Shown: piece after piece, positions 8,353-19,187 of the stretch
How positions within the stretch are numbered: the stretch's first letter is position 1
Layout of the letters: each line of letters begins with the position of its first letter
Assembly: GCF_002796985.1 (NCBI RefSeq)
Contig: NZ_PEKX01000009.1
Coordinates: forward strand, 266,547 to 330,546
From: Pseudomonas sp.
GTDB lineage: Bacteria > Pseudomonadota > Gammaproteobacteria > Pseudomonadales > Pseudomonadaceae
Direction of reading: 5' to 3'
Length of the DNA: 64,000 nucleotides
Notes under the pieces: generated by a model
Databases searched by the model: none
Told to the model about the DNA's origin: nothing
Seen by the model: the letters and a program-made list of their open reading frames with translations, nothing else
Position numbers and translations under genes: made by a program

Positions 8353-9591
8353 ATGAACTACATCCTCTTCGCCGTCCCCTTCTTTTTCCTGCTGATTGCC
8401 ATCGAACTGCTCGCCGACCGCTGGCGCGGCCTGCGCACCTATCGCCTGAGCGATGCGCTGAACAGCCTCAGCGCCGGTGTGCTGTCCACCACCAGCGGCC
8501 TGCTGACCAAGGGCCTGGCGGTGCTCACCTATGCCATCGCCTGGCAGCACCTGGCGCTTTTCGAGTTGTCCACGCAGAGCCTCTGGGTCTGGGTGTTCGC
8601 TTTTGTCTTCTATGACTTCTGCTACTACTGGAATCACCGCCTGGGTCATGAGCGCAACGTGCTCTGGGCCGCGCATTCGGTGCATCACCAGAGTGAGGAC
8701 TACAACCTCTCCACCGCGCTGCGACAGACCAGCACCGGGTTCATCTTCGGCTGGATCTTCTACCTGCCGATGGCCATCGTCGGGGTGCCGCCGCTGGTAT
8801 TCCTCACCGTCGGCGCGCTGAACCTGCTCTACCAGTTCTGGGTGCATACCCGGCACATCCCCAAGCTGGGCTGGTTCGAGTGGGTATTCATCACCCCGTC
8901 CAACCACCGCGTGCATCACGCGCAGAACCCGGTCTACATGGACCGCAACTACGGCGGCGTGTTCATCGTCTGGGACCGTCTGTTCGGTACCTTCCAGGAA
9001 GAGCTGGACGAGGAGCCGGTGGTGTTTGGCGTGACCGTGCCGCTGGCCAGCTGGAACCCGCTGTGGGCCAACCTGCAGGTCTACGCGCACCTGTGGAACG
9101 ACGCGCGCCGCGCGGGCAGTGCCTGGGACAAGCTACGCATCTGGTTCATGCGCACCGGCTGGCGCCCCGAGGACGTGGCCCAGCGCTACCCGATGGCCAA
9201 GCCGGACCTGGCGGCCTTCCGCAAGTTTGACGTACCGCTCACTCGCGGTCGCCAGTGGTATGCCGGCGTGCAGTTCGCCACCTACGTGGTGATCGGTACC
9301 TGGTTGCTGGGCGTCGGGGAGGGCTGGCGGGTGCTGCCGCTGGTGATCGGTTGGAGCTGGATGGCCTTCGGGCTCTACGCCATCGGCTGCTGGCTGGAGA
9401 GCCGCGCCTGGGCGCTGCGCCTGGAGCTGCTGCGATTGGCGCTGAACGTTCTGGCAGTGTCAGCTCTGGCGCTGTGGGGCGGGATTACATTGCCGTCGTG
9501 GGCGCCGTGGGCGCTGGCGGTCTACTCGCTGCTCAGCCTGATTGGCTTGCTGGGCCTGCGGCGCGCCGAGCGCCTGCCGCAGGCGGCCTGA
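8353..9591 (+). CDS. Sterol desaturase / fatty-acid hydroxylase superfamily membrane protein
   Basis: A 412-aa membrane protein with several hydrophobic segments and the full eight-His di-iron pattern: H95/H99 (HRLGH), H108/H111/H112 (HSVHH) and H185/H188/H189 (HRVHH). This is the FA_hydroxylase domain that uses O2 and two irons to hydroxylate or desaturate lipids. About 120 extra C-terminal residues form more membrane helices (about 305-400). The substrate is not known. The gene ends one base before the convergent DedA gene. Confidence 0.9.
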   Translation: MNYILFAVPFFFLLIAIELLADRWRGLRTYRLSDALNSLSAGVLSTTSGLLTKGLAVLTYAIAWQHLALFELSTQSLWVWVFAFVFYDFCYYWNHRLGHERNVLWAAHSVHHQSEDYNLSTALRQTSTGFIFGWIFYLPMAIVGVPPLVFLTVGALNLLYQFWVHTRHIPKLGWFEWVFITPSNHRVHHAQNPVYMDRNYGGVFIVWDRLFGTFQEELDEEPVVFGVTVPLASWNPLWANLQVYAHLWNDARRAGSAWDKLRIWFMRTGWRPEDVAQRYPMAKPDLAAFRKFDVPLTRGRQWYAGVQFATYVVIGTWLLGVGEGWRVLPLVIGWSWMAFGLYAIGCWLESRAWALRLELLRLALNVLAVSALALWGGITLPSWAPWALAVYSLLSLIGLLGLRRAERLPQAA

Positions 9592-10149
9592 TCAGTCGGC
9601 CTTGGTTGCCTTGAAGCGGCGGTGCAGCCAGAACAGCAGGCCGATCACCACGAGGCCGCCAAGGACCATGAGTTCGTACTTCTTGATGTTGCCCAGCACG
9701 CCTTCGAGCACGCTGCCGAAGTAATAGGCAGCGCTGCCCAGGGCCGAAGCCCAGACGATGGCGCCAATGCCGTTGAGCAGCAGGTAACGCACCGGAGGGT
9801 AGCCGGACAGGCCGATGGCAACCGGCATCACGGTGCGCAGGCCGTAGACGAAGCGGAAGCTGAGCACCCACAGGTCGGGATGCTTGCGCACATGTTCCAG
9901 CGCCTTGTCGCCCATTTTCTGCCAGCGCGGTTTGCGCGCAAGCAGCTTGCGACCATGGCGGCGGCCGAGGAAATACCAGAGCTGGTCACCCGCGTAGCTG
10001 CCGAAGAAGGCCACCACGATGACGTATTCCAGCTGCATATAACCGCGGAAAGCCAGGAAGCCGGCCAGGACCAAAATGGTCTCACCCTCGAAGAACGTGC
10101 CGAGAAACAGCGCGAAGTAGCCGAAATCCTGCAGGAATTGTTGGAGCAT
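9592..10149 (-). CDS. DedA family membrane protein
   Basis: A 185-aa inner-membrane protein with four to five hydrophobic stretches. The family motif FFEGETILVLAGFLA (about 19-33), the GSYAGDQLWYFLGRRHG loop and the Arg-containing FVYGLRTVMPVAIG helix are all present. DedA/VTT proteins help move lipid carriers such as undecaprenyl phosphate across the membrane and support envelope integrity and polymyxin tolerance. Its stop abuts that of the desaturase-like gene with no spacer, so no terminator fits between them. Confidence 0.92.
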   Translation of the reverse strand: MLQQFLQDFGYFALFLGTFFEGETILVLAGFLAFRGYMQLEYVIVVAFFGSYAGDQLWYFLGRRHGRKLLARKPRWQKMGDKALEHVRKHPDLWVLSFRFVYGLRTVMPVAIGLSGYPPVRYLLLNGIGAIVWASALGSAAYYFGSVLEGVLGNIKKYELMVLGGLVVIGLLFWLHRRFKATKAD

Positions 10150-10385
10150 TATCGAGGCAACGCAGCGAAATGAACGCGAAGCCTAACTCGGTTGTCGCCC
10201 GCAGGGAAGGTATCCCGGTCCGCACAACTGACCTGGAACAAATCTGTTTCGGCGCAGAGCGGCGGCTTGCCACTGCGGCAGGATGCCGCGACCAAGGGTC
10301 ACTGTTACCGGTTGTTACCAATCGGTCATAATTCAGGGCTATAACTGTCAGACTGTGCCTGCTGCATCAGGCCCTGGAGTACGCC

Positions 10386-11402
10386 GTGAGCTTCATTCCC
10401 GCCGATCGTGCCTTCCCCTTCACTCGACTGCGTCGCAACCGTCGTGACGATTTTTCCCGCCGTCTGGTACGCGAAAACGTCCTGACCAGCAACGACCTGA
10501 TCCTTCCGGTGTTCGTCCTCGACGGCAAGAATCAGCGTGAAGCGGTGCCTTCGATGCCGGGTGTGGAACGCATGTCCATTGACCTGCTGCTCAAGGAAGC
10601 CGAAGAGCTGGTGGAGCTGGGTATCCCCGCGCTGGCGTTGTTCCCGGTGACCCCACTGGAGAAGAAGTCCCTCGATGGCGCCGAAGCCTTCAATCCCGAC
10701 GGCATCGCCCAGCGCGCCACCCGCGCCCTGCGCGAACGCTTCCCGGAGCTGGGCATCATCACCGACGTGGCGCTGGACCCGTTCACCAGCCACGGCCAGG
10801 ACGGTATCCTCGACGAGGACGGCTACGTCCTGAACGACATTTCCGTCGATGTGCTGGTCAAGCAGGCGCTTTCCCACGCCGAAGCCGGTGCCCAGGTCGT
10901 GGCTCCCTCGGACATGATGGACGGCCGTATCGGCGCGATCCGCGAGGCCCTGGAGTCCACCGGTCACATCAACACGCGCATCATGGCCTACTCGGCCAAG
11001 TACGCCAGCGCCTACTACGGCCCGTTCCGCGACGCCGTCGGCTCCGCCGCCAACCTGGGCAAGGGCAACAAGGCCACCTACCAGATGGACCCGGCCAACA
11101 GCGATGAAGCGCTGCACGAGATCTATGCGGACCTCGCCGAAGGTGCCGACATGATCATGGTCAAGCCGGGCATGCCGTATCTCGACATCGTTCGCCGGGC
11201 CAAGGACGAATTCCGCGCGCCGACCTTTGTCTATCAGGTCAGTGGCGAGTACGCGATGCACATGGCCGCGATCAACAACGGCTGGCTCAGCGAGGCGGTG
11301 ATCCTCGAATCGTTGCTGGCCTTCAAACGCGCCGGCGCAGATGGCATCCTGACCTACTTCGCCAAGCGCGCGGCACAACAATTGAAGCGGCACAATAATT
11401 GA
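10386..11402 (+). CDS. hemB: Delta-aminolevulinic acid dehydratase (porphobilinogen synthase)
   Basis: A 338-aa cytoplasmic enzyme that joins two 5-aminolevulinate molecules to porphobilinogen, an early step of heme synthesis. The two Schiff-base lysines are present: Lys205 (SAKYAS) and Lys260 (VKPGMPYLD). The DPFTSHGQDG segment (131-140) carries the Asp-type metal site of Mg-dependent Pseudomonas enzymes rather than the Cys-rich zinc site. The start is GTG at 10386, which matches the MSF start of P. aeruginosa HemB. The 236-bp upstream gap is AT-richer than its surroundings and must hold the promoter. ppk follows 38 bases downstream. Confidence 0.97.
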   Translation: MSFIPADRAFPFTRLRRNRRDDFSRRLVRENVLTSNDLILPVFVLDGKNQREAVPSMPGVERMSIDLLLKEAEELVELGIPALALFPVTPLEKKSLDGAEAFNPDGIAQRATRALRERFPELGIITDVALDPFTSHGQDGILDEDGYVLNDISVDVLVKQALSHAEAGAQVVAPSDMMDGRIGAIREALESTGHINTRIMAYSAKYASAYYGPFRDAVGSAANLGKGNKATYQMDPANSDEALHEIYADLAEGADMIMVKPGMPYLDIVRRAKDEFRAPTFVYQVSGEYAMHMAAINNGWLSEAVILESLLAFKRAGADGILTYFAKRAAQQLKRHNN

Positions 11403-11440
11403 ATGAAAAGCGGGGGCTGACCCCGCCGAAGAGACTCGCG

Positions 11441-13645
11441 ATGAATACCGAAGGCATTAACGAAACCGAAGTTATCGAAGCTGATACCACCGCTGAAATC
11501 ACCGAAGTCGTCGTGGCGGACGCCACCGAGGTGGTGGCAGCGCCTGTTGAGCCGGCGGCGCCGGCGATCAACGTGGACGACAGTGCCCTCTACATTCATC
11601 GCGAGCTCTCGCAGCTGCAGTTCAACATCCGCGTGCTGGAGCAGGCGCTGGATGAGTCCTACCCGCTGCTGGAGCGCTTGAAGTTCCTGCTGATCTTCTC
11701 CAGCAACCTTGATGAGTTCTTCGAGATCCGCGTTGCCGGCCTGAAGAAGCAGATCACCTTCGCCCGCGAACAGGCCGGCGCCGACGGCCTGTTGCCGCAC
11801 CAGGCGCTGGCGCGCATCAGCGAGCAGGTGCACGAACAGGTCGGCCGCCAGTACAGCATCCTCAACGACATCCTGTTGCCGGAGCTGGCCAAGCACGACA
11901 TCCGCTTCATCCGCCGCCGCTACTGGACACCGAAGATCAAGGCCTGGGTCCGTCGCTTCTTCCGCGACGAGATCGCACCGATCGTCACCCCCATCGGCCT
12001 CGACCCGACTCACCCGTTCCCGCTGCTGGTGAACAAGAGCCTGAACTTCATGGTCGAGCTCGAAGGCCTGGACGCCTTCGGTCGCGACTCGGGCCTGGCG
12101 ATCATCCCGGCGCCGCGCTCGCTGCCGCGGATCATCCGCCTGCCGGAAGAAGTCGCCGGCCCCGGTGACAACTACGTGTTCCTGTCGTCGATGATCCACG
12201 CCCACGCCGACGACCTGTTCCACGGCATGAAGGTGAAGGGTTGCTATCAGTTCCGCCTGACCCGTAACGCCGACCTTTCGGTGGACGCCGAGGATGTCGA
12301 GGACCTGGCACGCGCGCTGCGCGGCGAACTGTTCTCGCGCCGCTACGGCGATGCGGTGCGTCTGGAGGTGGTGGACACCTGCCCGGTGCCGCTGTCCAAC
12401 TACCTGCTCAAGCAGTTCGGCCTGTCCGAGACCGAGCTGTATCGCGTCAGCGGGCCGGTGAACCTGACCCGCCTGTTCAGCGTCACCGGTCTGGCCAGCC
12501 ACCCGGAGCTGCAGTACCCGCCGTTCACGCCGGTGATCCCGAAGCTGCTGCAGAAGAAGGAAAACCTGTTCAACGTGCTGGGCAAGCTCGACGTGCTGCT
12601 GATGCACCCGTTCGAATCCTTCACCCCGGTGGTCGACCTGTTGCGCCAGGCCGCCAAGGACCCCAGCGTGCTGGCGATCAAGCAGACGCTGTATCGCTCG
12701 GGCGCCAACTCCGAAATCGTCGACGCGCTGGTGGAAGCCGCGCGCAACGGTAAGGAAGTCACCGTTGTGATCGAGTTGCGCGCGCGCTTCGACGAGGAAT
12801 CCAACCTGCAACTGGCCAGCCGTCTGCAGCAGGCCGGTGCGGTGGTGATCTACGGCGTGGTTGGTTTCAAGACCCACGCCAAGATGATGCTGATCCTGCG
12901 GCGCGAGGACGGTGAGCTGCGCCGCTACGCGCACCTGGGCACCGGCAACTACCACGCCGGTAACGCCCGCCTGTACACCGACTACAGCCTGCTGACTGCC
13001 GACGTGGCGCTTTGCGAGGACCTGCACAAGCTGTTCAACCAGCTGATCGGCATGGGTAAGACGCTGCGCATGAAGAAGCTCCTGCACGCGCCCTTCACCC
13101 TGAAGAAGAACCTGCTGGAGATGATCAACCGCGAAGCGGCCCAGGCTGCCGAGGGCAAGCCGGCGCAGATCATGGCCAAGGTCAACTCGCTGACCGATCC
13201 GAAGGTCATCCGCGCGCTGTACAAGGCCAGCCAGGCCGGCGTGAAGATCGACCTGGTGGTGCGCGGCATGTGCTGCCTGCGTCCAGGCGTGCCGGGCGTG
13301 TCGCACAACATCCACGTACGCTCGATCATCGGCCGATTCCTCGAGCACAGCCGGATCTACTACTTCCTCAATGGCGGCGACGAGAAGCTCTACCTCTCCA
13401 GCGCAGACTGGATGGAGCGCAACCTGGATATGCGGGTGGAGACCTGCTTCCCCGTAGAGGGCAAGAAGCTGGTGCTGCGAGTGAAGAAGGAACTGGAGTC
13501 CTACCTCACCGACAACACCCAGGCCTGGGTGCTGCAGGCCGACGGCAGCTACGTGCGCTTGAGCCCGAGTGGTAACCAGAACTCCCGCAACTCCCAGGCG
13601 ATCCTGCTGGAGCGGCTGTGTACGCCGGTGATCAGCTCGCGCTGA
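11441..13645 (+). CDS. ppk: Polyphosphate kinase 1
   Basis: A 734-aa PPK1, which reversibly makes long-chain polyphosphate from ATP. The N-terminal 45 residues are acidic and low-complexity. Conserved domains start at SALYIHRELSQLQFN; the phosphohistidine motif is FKTHAKM with His479, and the second HKD-type motif GTGNYHAGNARLYTD follows. The ATG at 11441 was chosen over in-frame upstream starts that overlap the hemB stop because it gives the known Pseudomonas length. The exopolyphosphatase gene ppx lies convergently downstream, so synthesis and breakdown genes are paired but separately transcribed. A terminator follows. Confidence 0.97.
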   Translation: MNTEGINETEVIEADTTAEITEVVVADATEVVAAPVEPAAPAINVDDSALYIHRELSQLQFNIRVLEQALDESYPLLERLKFLLIFSSNLDEFFEIRVAGLKKQITFAREQAGADGLLPHQALARISEQVHEQVGRQYSILNDILLPELAKHDIRFIRRRYWTPKIKAWVRRFFRDEIAPIVTPIGLDPTHPFPLLVNKSLNFMVELEGLDAFGRDSGLAIIPAPRSLPRIIRLPEEVAGPGDNYVFLSSMIHAHADDLFHGMKVKGCYQFRLTRNADLSVDAEDVEDLARALRGELFSRRYGDAVRLEVVDTCPVPLSNYLLKQFGLSETELYRVSGPVNLTRLFSVTGLASHPELQYPPFTPVIPKLLQKKENLFNVLGKLDVLLMHPFESFTPVVDLLRQAAKDPSVLAIKQTLYRSGANSEIVDALVEAARNGKEVTVVIELRARFDEESNLQLASRLQQAGAVVIYGVVGFKTHAKMMLILRREDGELRRYAHLGTGNYHAGNARLYTDYSLLTADVALCEDLHKLFNQLIGMGKTLRMKKLLHAPFTLKKNLLEMINREAAQAAEGKPAQIMAKVNSLTDPKVIRALYKASQAGVKIDLVVRGMCCLRPGVPGVSHNIHVRSIIGRFLEHSRIYYFLNGGDEKLYLSSADWMERNLDMRVETCFPVEGKKLVLRVKKELESYLTDNTQAWVLQADGSYVRLSPSGNQNSRNSQAILLERLCTPVISSR

Positions 13646-13659
13646 TTTGTCTGGTGCCT

Positions 13660-13690
13660 TTGAAAGCCCTGCCTCGGTAGGGCTTTTTCA
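13660..13690 (+). terminator. Rho-independent terminator after ppk
   Basis: The stem AAAGCCCT / AGGGCTTT around loop GCCTCGGT (13663-13687), followed by TTTTCA. Confidence 0.82.
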
Positions 13691-13708
13691 TGGGCGCGAA
13701 TACTTTTC

Positions 13709-13778
13709 GTAGGAGCGAGCTTGCTCGCGAACCCTTGGCCCGTCGCGGGGCCTGTTCGCGAGCAAGCTCGCTCCTACA
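13709..13778. repeat. REP pair, two standard inverted arms
   Basis: GTAGGAGCGAGCTTGCTCGC then GAAC, and its perfect inverted copy about 22 bases on. It lies between the convergent ppk and ppx genes. Confidence 0.9.
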
Positions 13779-13805
13779 GGTCATGCCGGGCCCTGGCGCT
13801 CGATA

Positions 13806-13840
13806 TGAAAAGGCCCCGGCGATTGCGCGTCGGGGCCTTG
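13806..13840 (-). terminator. Rho-independent terminator after ppx
   Basis: Read on the minus strand, the stem AAGGCCCC / GGGGCCTT is followed by TTTTC. It lies 18 bases beyond the ppx stop. Confidence 0.85.
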
Positions 13841-13857
13841 GTCTCTTGCGGGGATGA

Positions 13858-15360
13858 TCAGCTCACGCTGAGCGAATACCCTACGCGCTTGAGCCACTCG
13901 GCTTCCTGCTCGAAGTCTGCCTGGGTCAGCGGGTTGGCGGCCAGCCAGCCGTCCGGGAAGCGCACGTCCAGCGACTTGCCCGACGCCTTCAGGGCCACGG
14001 CCGGCATTTCCTGGGTGCCCCGGATGTGGTGGAAGAGGATGGCGAAGCGCAACACGATGCACAGGCGGATCAGCTTGTCGCCCTCGTCGCCCAGCTCGTT
14101 GAACTTGTCCACCGGGATATTGCGGCGGTGCCCACGCACCAGCAGCGCCAGGGTCAGCTGGTCGACGCGGGAGAAGCCGGCCAGGTCGGAATGCTCCAGC
14201 AGGTAGGCGCCGTGCTTGTGGTAGTGGTAGTGAGCGATGTCCAGCCCCAGCTCGTGGACGCGGGCGGCCCACATCAGCAGTTCGCGGTGGCCTTCGTCGG
14301 TCAGCTCCCAGGCCTTGGCGACTTGCTCCAGCGACTCCAGCGCCTTGGCCTCGACGCGTGCGGCCTGCTCCGGGTCGACGTGGTAGCGCTCCATCAGCGC
14401 ACCGATGGTGCGTTCACGGACGTCTTCGTGGTGGTGGCGGCCGAGCAGGTCGTAGAGCACGCCTTCTCGCAGGGCGCCTTCGGAGTGGGTCATGCGGGTC
14501 AGCTCGAGGGCGTCGAACAATGCCTCGAGGATTGCCATGCCGGCCGGGAAGATGGGTCGGCGGTCAGGCTTGATGCCGTCGATGTCGAGCTTCTCGACCT
14601 CGCCCAGCTTGAACATCTTGCGTTTGAGCCAGGCCAGGCCATCGGGGTTGATCTCGCCGTTGCCGTGGCCGCCGGACTGGATTGCCAGGCAGATCGCACG
14701 GATGGTGCCGGAGGCGCCGACAGCCTCGTCCCAGCCCAGGCGGCGTAGGCTGTTCTCGATGCTCATCAGCTCCAGGCGCGCGGAGGTATAGGCCTGGGCG
14801 TAGCGCGCGGGGGTGATCTTGCCGTCCTTGAAGTAGCGCTGGGTGAAGCTGACGCAGCCCATCTGCAGGCTTTCGCGCAGTTGCGATTCGAACTGCTGGC
14901 CGATGATGAACTCGGTGCTGCCGCCGCCGATGTCGACCACCAGGCGCTTGCCAGGGTTGTCCGGCAGGGTGTGGGAGACGCCCAGGTAGATCAGGCGCGC
15001 TTCTTCACGACCGGAGATGACTTCCACCGGGTGGCCGAGGATGCGGTCGGCTTCGCGGATGAATTCGGCGCGGTTGCGCGCCTCGCGCAGGGCGTTGGTG
15101 CCGACCACGCGCACCGAACCCGGCGGCATGCCGTTGATGAACTGGGCGAACTGCTTCAGGCAGTCGTAACCGCGCTGCATCGCCTCCTGGGTGAGCATGC
15201 GGTCCTCGCCGATGCCCGCCGCCAGCTGGACCTTCTCGCCCAATCGCTCGAGGATGCGGATCTCGCCGTGATCGGCCTTCGCCAAAACCATGTGGAAACT
15301 GTTCGAGCCAAGGTCAATGGCCGCGATCATCGGAAAGGTCTTGGCAGGGGTATGGGGCAT
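13858..15360 (-). CDS. ppx: Exopolyphosphatase
   Basis: A 500-aa Ppx/GppA enzyme that removes terminal phosphates from polyphosphate. The ASKHA-fold motifs AAIDLGSNSFHMV at the N-terminus and GGGSTEFIIG (about residues 140-150) are clear. The HD-like C-terminal part has the motif WAARVHELGLDIAHYHYHKH. The ATG at 15360 (MPHTPAKTF) was preferred; an in-frame ATG at 15390 would add 10 residues. The gene is divergent from trxA across 189 bases and convergent with ppk, which makes the opposing polymer. Confidence 0.95.
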   Translation of the reverse strand: MPHTPAKTFPMIAAIDLGSNSFHMVLAKADHGEIRILERLGEKVQLAAGIGEDRMLTQEAMQRGYDCLKQFAQFINGMPPGSVRVVGTNALREARNRAEFIREADRILGHPVEVISGREEARLIYLGVSHTLPDNPGKRLVVDIGGGSTEFIIGQQFESQLRESLQMGCVSFTQRYFKDGKITPARYAQAYTSARLELMSIENSLRRLGWDEAVGASGTIRAICLAIQSGGHGNGEINPDGLAWLKRKMFKLGEVEKLDIDGIKPDRRPIFPAGMAILEALFDALELTRMTHSEGALREGVLYDLLGRHHHEDVRERTIGALMERYHVDPEQAARVEAKALESLEQVAKAWELTDEGHRELLMWAARVHELGLDIAHYHYHKHGAYLLEHSDLAGFSRVDQLTLALLVRGHRRNIPVDKFNELGDEGDKLIRLCIVLRFAILFHHIRGTQEMPAVALKASGKSLDVRFPDGWLAANPLTQADFEQEAEWLKRVGYSLSVS

Positions 15361-15549
15361 AGGAGGGGTCCGGGAAAATACGGGAGACATCCTGCCATTT
15401 TAGGCAGGTAGTGCCAATGAAGGGGTTGTCACCGATCAGAAGTCACCTCGGCAGCGATAGATACACTCAATCGGCTGTGCCTTTCGGTGTGGGCCGAGGC
15501 GGGATATGATGGCGGACACTTTTTCGCATCCGATTGACGGAGAGAATAC

Positions 15550-15876
15550 ATGAGCGAACATATCGTCAATGTTACCGATGCCAGCTTCGAGCAGGACGTA
15601 CTGAAGTCCGACGGTCCCGTGCTGGTCGACTACTGGGCCGAATGGTGCGGCCCGTGCAAGATGATCGCCCCGGTACTCGACGAGATCGCCAAGGACTATC
15701 AGGGCAAGCTGAAAGTCTGCAAGCTGAACATCGACGAGAACCAGGACACTCCGCCCAAGTATGGCGTGCGTGGCATTCCGACCCTGATGCTGTTCAAGGG
15801 CGGTAACGTCGAGGCTACCAAGGTCGGCGCACTGTCCAAGTCGCAGCTGGCGGCCTTCCTCGACAGCAACATCTAA
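15550..15876 (+). CDS. trxA: Thioredoxin 1
   Basis: A 108-aa thioredoxin with active site WCGPC (Cys33, Cys36) and the cis-Pro loop GIPTLML (Pro77). It is the main cytoplasmic disulfide reductant, recycled by thioredoxin reductase, and supplies ribonucleotide reductase and other enzymes. GGAGAG just upstream is a good ribosome-binding site. A terminator follows, then rho, as in most gammaproteobacteria. Confidence 0.98.
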   Translation: MSEHIVNVTDASFEQDVLKSDGPVLVDYWAEWCGPCKMIAPVLDEIAKDYQGKLKVCKLNIDENQDTPPKYGVRGIPTLMLFKGGNVEATKVGALSKSQLAAFLDSNI

Positions 15877-15890
15877 GTCGAGAAGTCCTG

Positions 15891-15919
15891 AAAAGCCCCG
15901 CCAATGCGCGGGGTTTTTC
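15891..15919 (+). terminator. Rho-independent terminator after trxA
   Basis: The stem CCCCG / CGGGG with loop CCAATGCG (15896-15913) is preceded by AAAAG and followed by TTTTTC. Confidence 0.85.
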
Positions 15920-16113
15920 GTTATTGCCCCTAGACGCTCCGAAACTCGGGTGTTAAATTCGGGCGCACAACGTTTATTGCGTTGTCCCCTGCAAGCCGTC
16001 GCCGACGCACTTCCTATTCGAATTCCAAGCGATCCTGTCCGTCATCTACGGCGCGGCTCTTCAAGCATCACGCTTGTTCCCTTTCCCCCTTTCAGCGTAT
16101 TTACGTCCCTTCT

Positions 16114-17375
<1,262 letters not shown>

Positions 17376-17376
<1 letters not shown>

Positions 17377-17490
17377 GAGTCGCCGGCAAATCTGTTCTGG
17401 CGTTGTTGCCTGGCCTCTGCCGTACACAAAGTACTGTCTGAGGCCAGGCGTCTAGCCAGAACCGCTTCGCTCAGATTTGTCAGCGACTCT
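17376..17490. repeat. 115-bp interrupted palindrome directly after rho
   Basis: Nested inverted arms match in order from the outside in: AGAGTCGC...GCGACTCT, CAAATCTG...CAGATTTG, TTCTGGC...GCCAGAA and GCCTGGCCTC...GAGGCCAGGC. A 22-base centre (TGCCGTACACAAAGTACTGT then CT) remains. The outer 19-base arms differ at two positions. It begins on the last base of the rho stop codon. It is unlike the REP arms in this window and is too long for a normal terminator. Confidence 0.85.
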
Positions 17491-17507
17491 GCACGCTTAT
17501 GCAATGC

Positions 17508-17541
17508 CACAAGGCCGGGGAAACCCGGCCTTCGTGTTTCT
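17508..17541 (+). terminator. Probable terminator of rho
   Basis: The stem AAGGCCGGG / CCCGGCCTT with loop GAAA (17511-17532), followed by only a weak T-rich tail (CGTGTTTC). It lies just beyond the palindrome. Confidence 0.6.
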
Positions 17542-17597
17542 GCAAGGCGCTGATAGGCGGTAGACTGTCGCATCATCCTGCCGCCATCGAGACCCTC

Positions 17598-19064
17598 ATG
17601 CAGTATCGCGACCTGCGCGAGTTCATCGCTGCCCTGGAGCAGCGCGGACAGCTCAAGCGCATCCAGGCGCCGGTATCCCCGGTGCTGGAAATGACCGAGG
17701 TGTGCGACCGCACCCTGCGCGCCAAGGGCCCGGCCCTGCTGTTCGAAAAGCCCACCGGCTATGACATTCCCGTACTCGGTAACCTGTTCGGCACGCCCGA
17801 GCGCGTGGCCTTGGGCATGGGCGCCGAGGACGTCTCCGAGCTGCGCGAGATCGGCAAGCTGCTGGCCTTCCTCAAGGAGCCCGAGCCGCCCAAGGGGTTG
17901 AAGGACGCCTGGTCGAAGCTGCCGATCTTCAAGAAGGTCATCAACATGGCGCCCAAGGTCCTGCGGGACGCGCCGTGCCAGGAAGTGATCGAGGAGGGCG
18001 ACGACGTCGACCTGTCGAAGCTGCCGGTGCAGACCTGCTGGCCCGGCGACGTCGCGCCGCTGATTACCTGGGGCCTGACTGTCACCCGCGGGCCGAACAA
18101 GGAACGGCAGAACCTGGGCATCTACCGCCAGCAGGTGATCGGCCGCAACAAGGTCATCATGCGCTGGCTCAGCCACCGTGGCGGCGCGCTGGACTTCCGC
18201 GAGTGGTGCCAGAAGCACCCCGGCCAGCCTTATCCAGTGGCCGTGGCCCTCGGTGCGGACCCGGCGACCATCCTCGGCGCCGTGACCCCGGTGCCGGACA
18301 GCCTCTCCGAATACGCCTTCGCCGGCCTGCTGCGCGGGCACAAGACCGAGCTGGTCAAGTGCATCGGCAACGACCTGCAGGTGCCGGCCAGCGCCGAGAT
18401 CGTCCTCGAAGGGGTGATCCACCCCGGCGAGCTGGCCGATGAAGGCCCCTACGGCGACCACACCGGTTACTACAACGAGGTGGACCGCTTCCCGGTGTTC
18501 ACCGTCGAGCGCATCACCCGCCGGCAGAAACCGATCTACCACAGCACCTACACCGGCCGCCCGCCGGATGAGCCGGCGATCCTCGGCGTGGCGCTGAACG
18601 AAGTCTTCGTGCCGATCCTGCAGAAGCAGTTCCCCGAGATCACCGACTTCTACCTGCCGCCCGAAGGCTGCTCCTACCGCATGGCGGTGGTGACCATGAA
18701 GAAGCAGTACCCCGGCCACGCCAAGCGCGTGATGCTGGGTGTCTGGTCGTTCCTGCGACAGTTCATGTACACCAAGTTCGTTATCGTCACCGACGACGAC
18801 ATCAACGCCCGCGACTGGAACGACGTGATCTGGGCCATCACCACGCGCATGGACCCCAAGCGCGACACGGTGATGATCGACAACACCCCGATCGACTACC
18901 TGGACTTCGCCTCGCCGATCTCCGGCCTGGGCTCGAAGATGGGCCTGGACGCCACCCACAAGTGGCCGGGCGAGACCAGCCGCGAGTGGGGTCGGGTGAT
19001 CGAGAAGGACCCGGCCATCACCCGCCGTGTCGACGAAATCTGGGCGAGCCTGGGCATCGACTGA
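17598..19064 (+). CDS. ubiD: 4-hydroxy-3-polyprenylbenzoate decarboxylase UbiD
   Basis: A 488-aa prenyl-FMN-dependent decarboxylase of ubiquinone synthesis. It starts MQYRDLREFIAALEQRGQLK. The prFMN/metal-site region NLGIYRQQVIGRNKVIMRW and the EGPYGDHTGYYNE block with its conserved Glu residues are intact. The ATG at 17598 was chosen because the UbiD family begins there; the in-frame upstream stretch lies over the rho terminator. The ferredoxin-type reductase gene follows. The other ubiquinone genes in the window (ubiI, ubiH) are 20 kb away. Confidence 0.96.
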   Translation: MQYRDLREFIAALEQRGQLKRIQAPVSPVLEMTEVCDRTLRAKGPALLFEKPTGYDIPVLGNLFGTPERVALGMGAEDVSELREIGKLLAFLKEPEPPKGLKDAWSKLPIFKKVINMAPKVLRDAPCQEVIEEGDDVDLSKLPVQTCWPGDVAPLITWGLTVTRGPNKERQNLGIYRQQVIGRNKVIMRWLSHRGGALDFREWCQKHPGQPYPVAVALGADPATILGAVTPVPDSLSEYAFAGLLRGHKTELVKCIGNDLQVPASAEIVLEGVIHPGELADEGPYGDHTGYYNEVDRFPVFTVERITRRQKPIYHSTYTGRPPDEPAILGVALNEVFVPILQKQFPEITDFYLPPEGCSYRMAVVTMKKQYPGHAKRVMLGVWSFLRQFMYTKFVIVTDDDINARDWNDVIWAITTRMDPKRDTVMIDNTPIDYLDFASPISGLGSKMGLDATHKWPGETSREWGRVIEKDPAITRRVDEIWASLGID

Positions 19065-19079
19065 TGTCCAGCGTGACCT

Positions 19080-19163
19080 GTAGGAGCGAGCTTGCTCGCG
19101 AACCAAACCCCGCTGCGGGGCCCTGTTCGCGAGCAAGGACCAGGTGTCCCCCTCGGTCCTACG
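19080..19163. repeat. REP pair, standard arm plus variant arm
   Basis: The left arm is standard (GTAGGAGCGAGCTTGCTCGC). The right arm is the long variant read inverted (GAGCAAGGACCAGGTGTCCC then CCTCGGTCCTAC). It lies between ubiD and the reductase gene and ends 24 bases before the latter's start. Confidence 0.85.
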
Positions 19164-19187
19164 AATAACAAAGAACGAGAACAGCGC

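Noticed and set aside
15982..16113. In-frame upstream extension of rho
   Set aside because: The region is the untranslated leader; Rho family proteins begin at MNLTELK.
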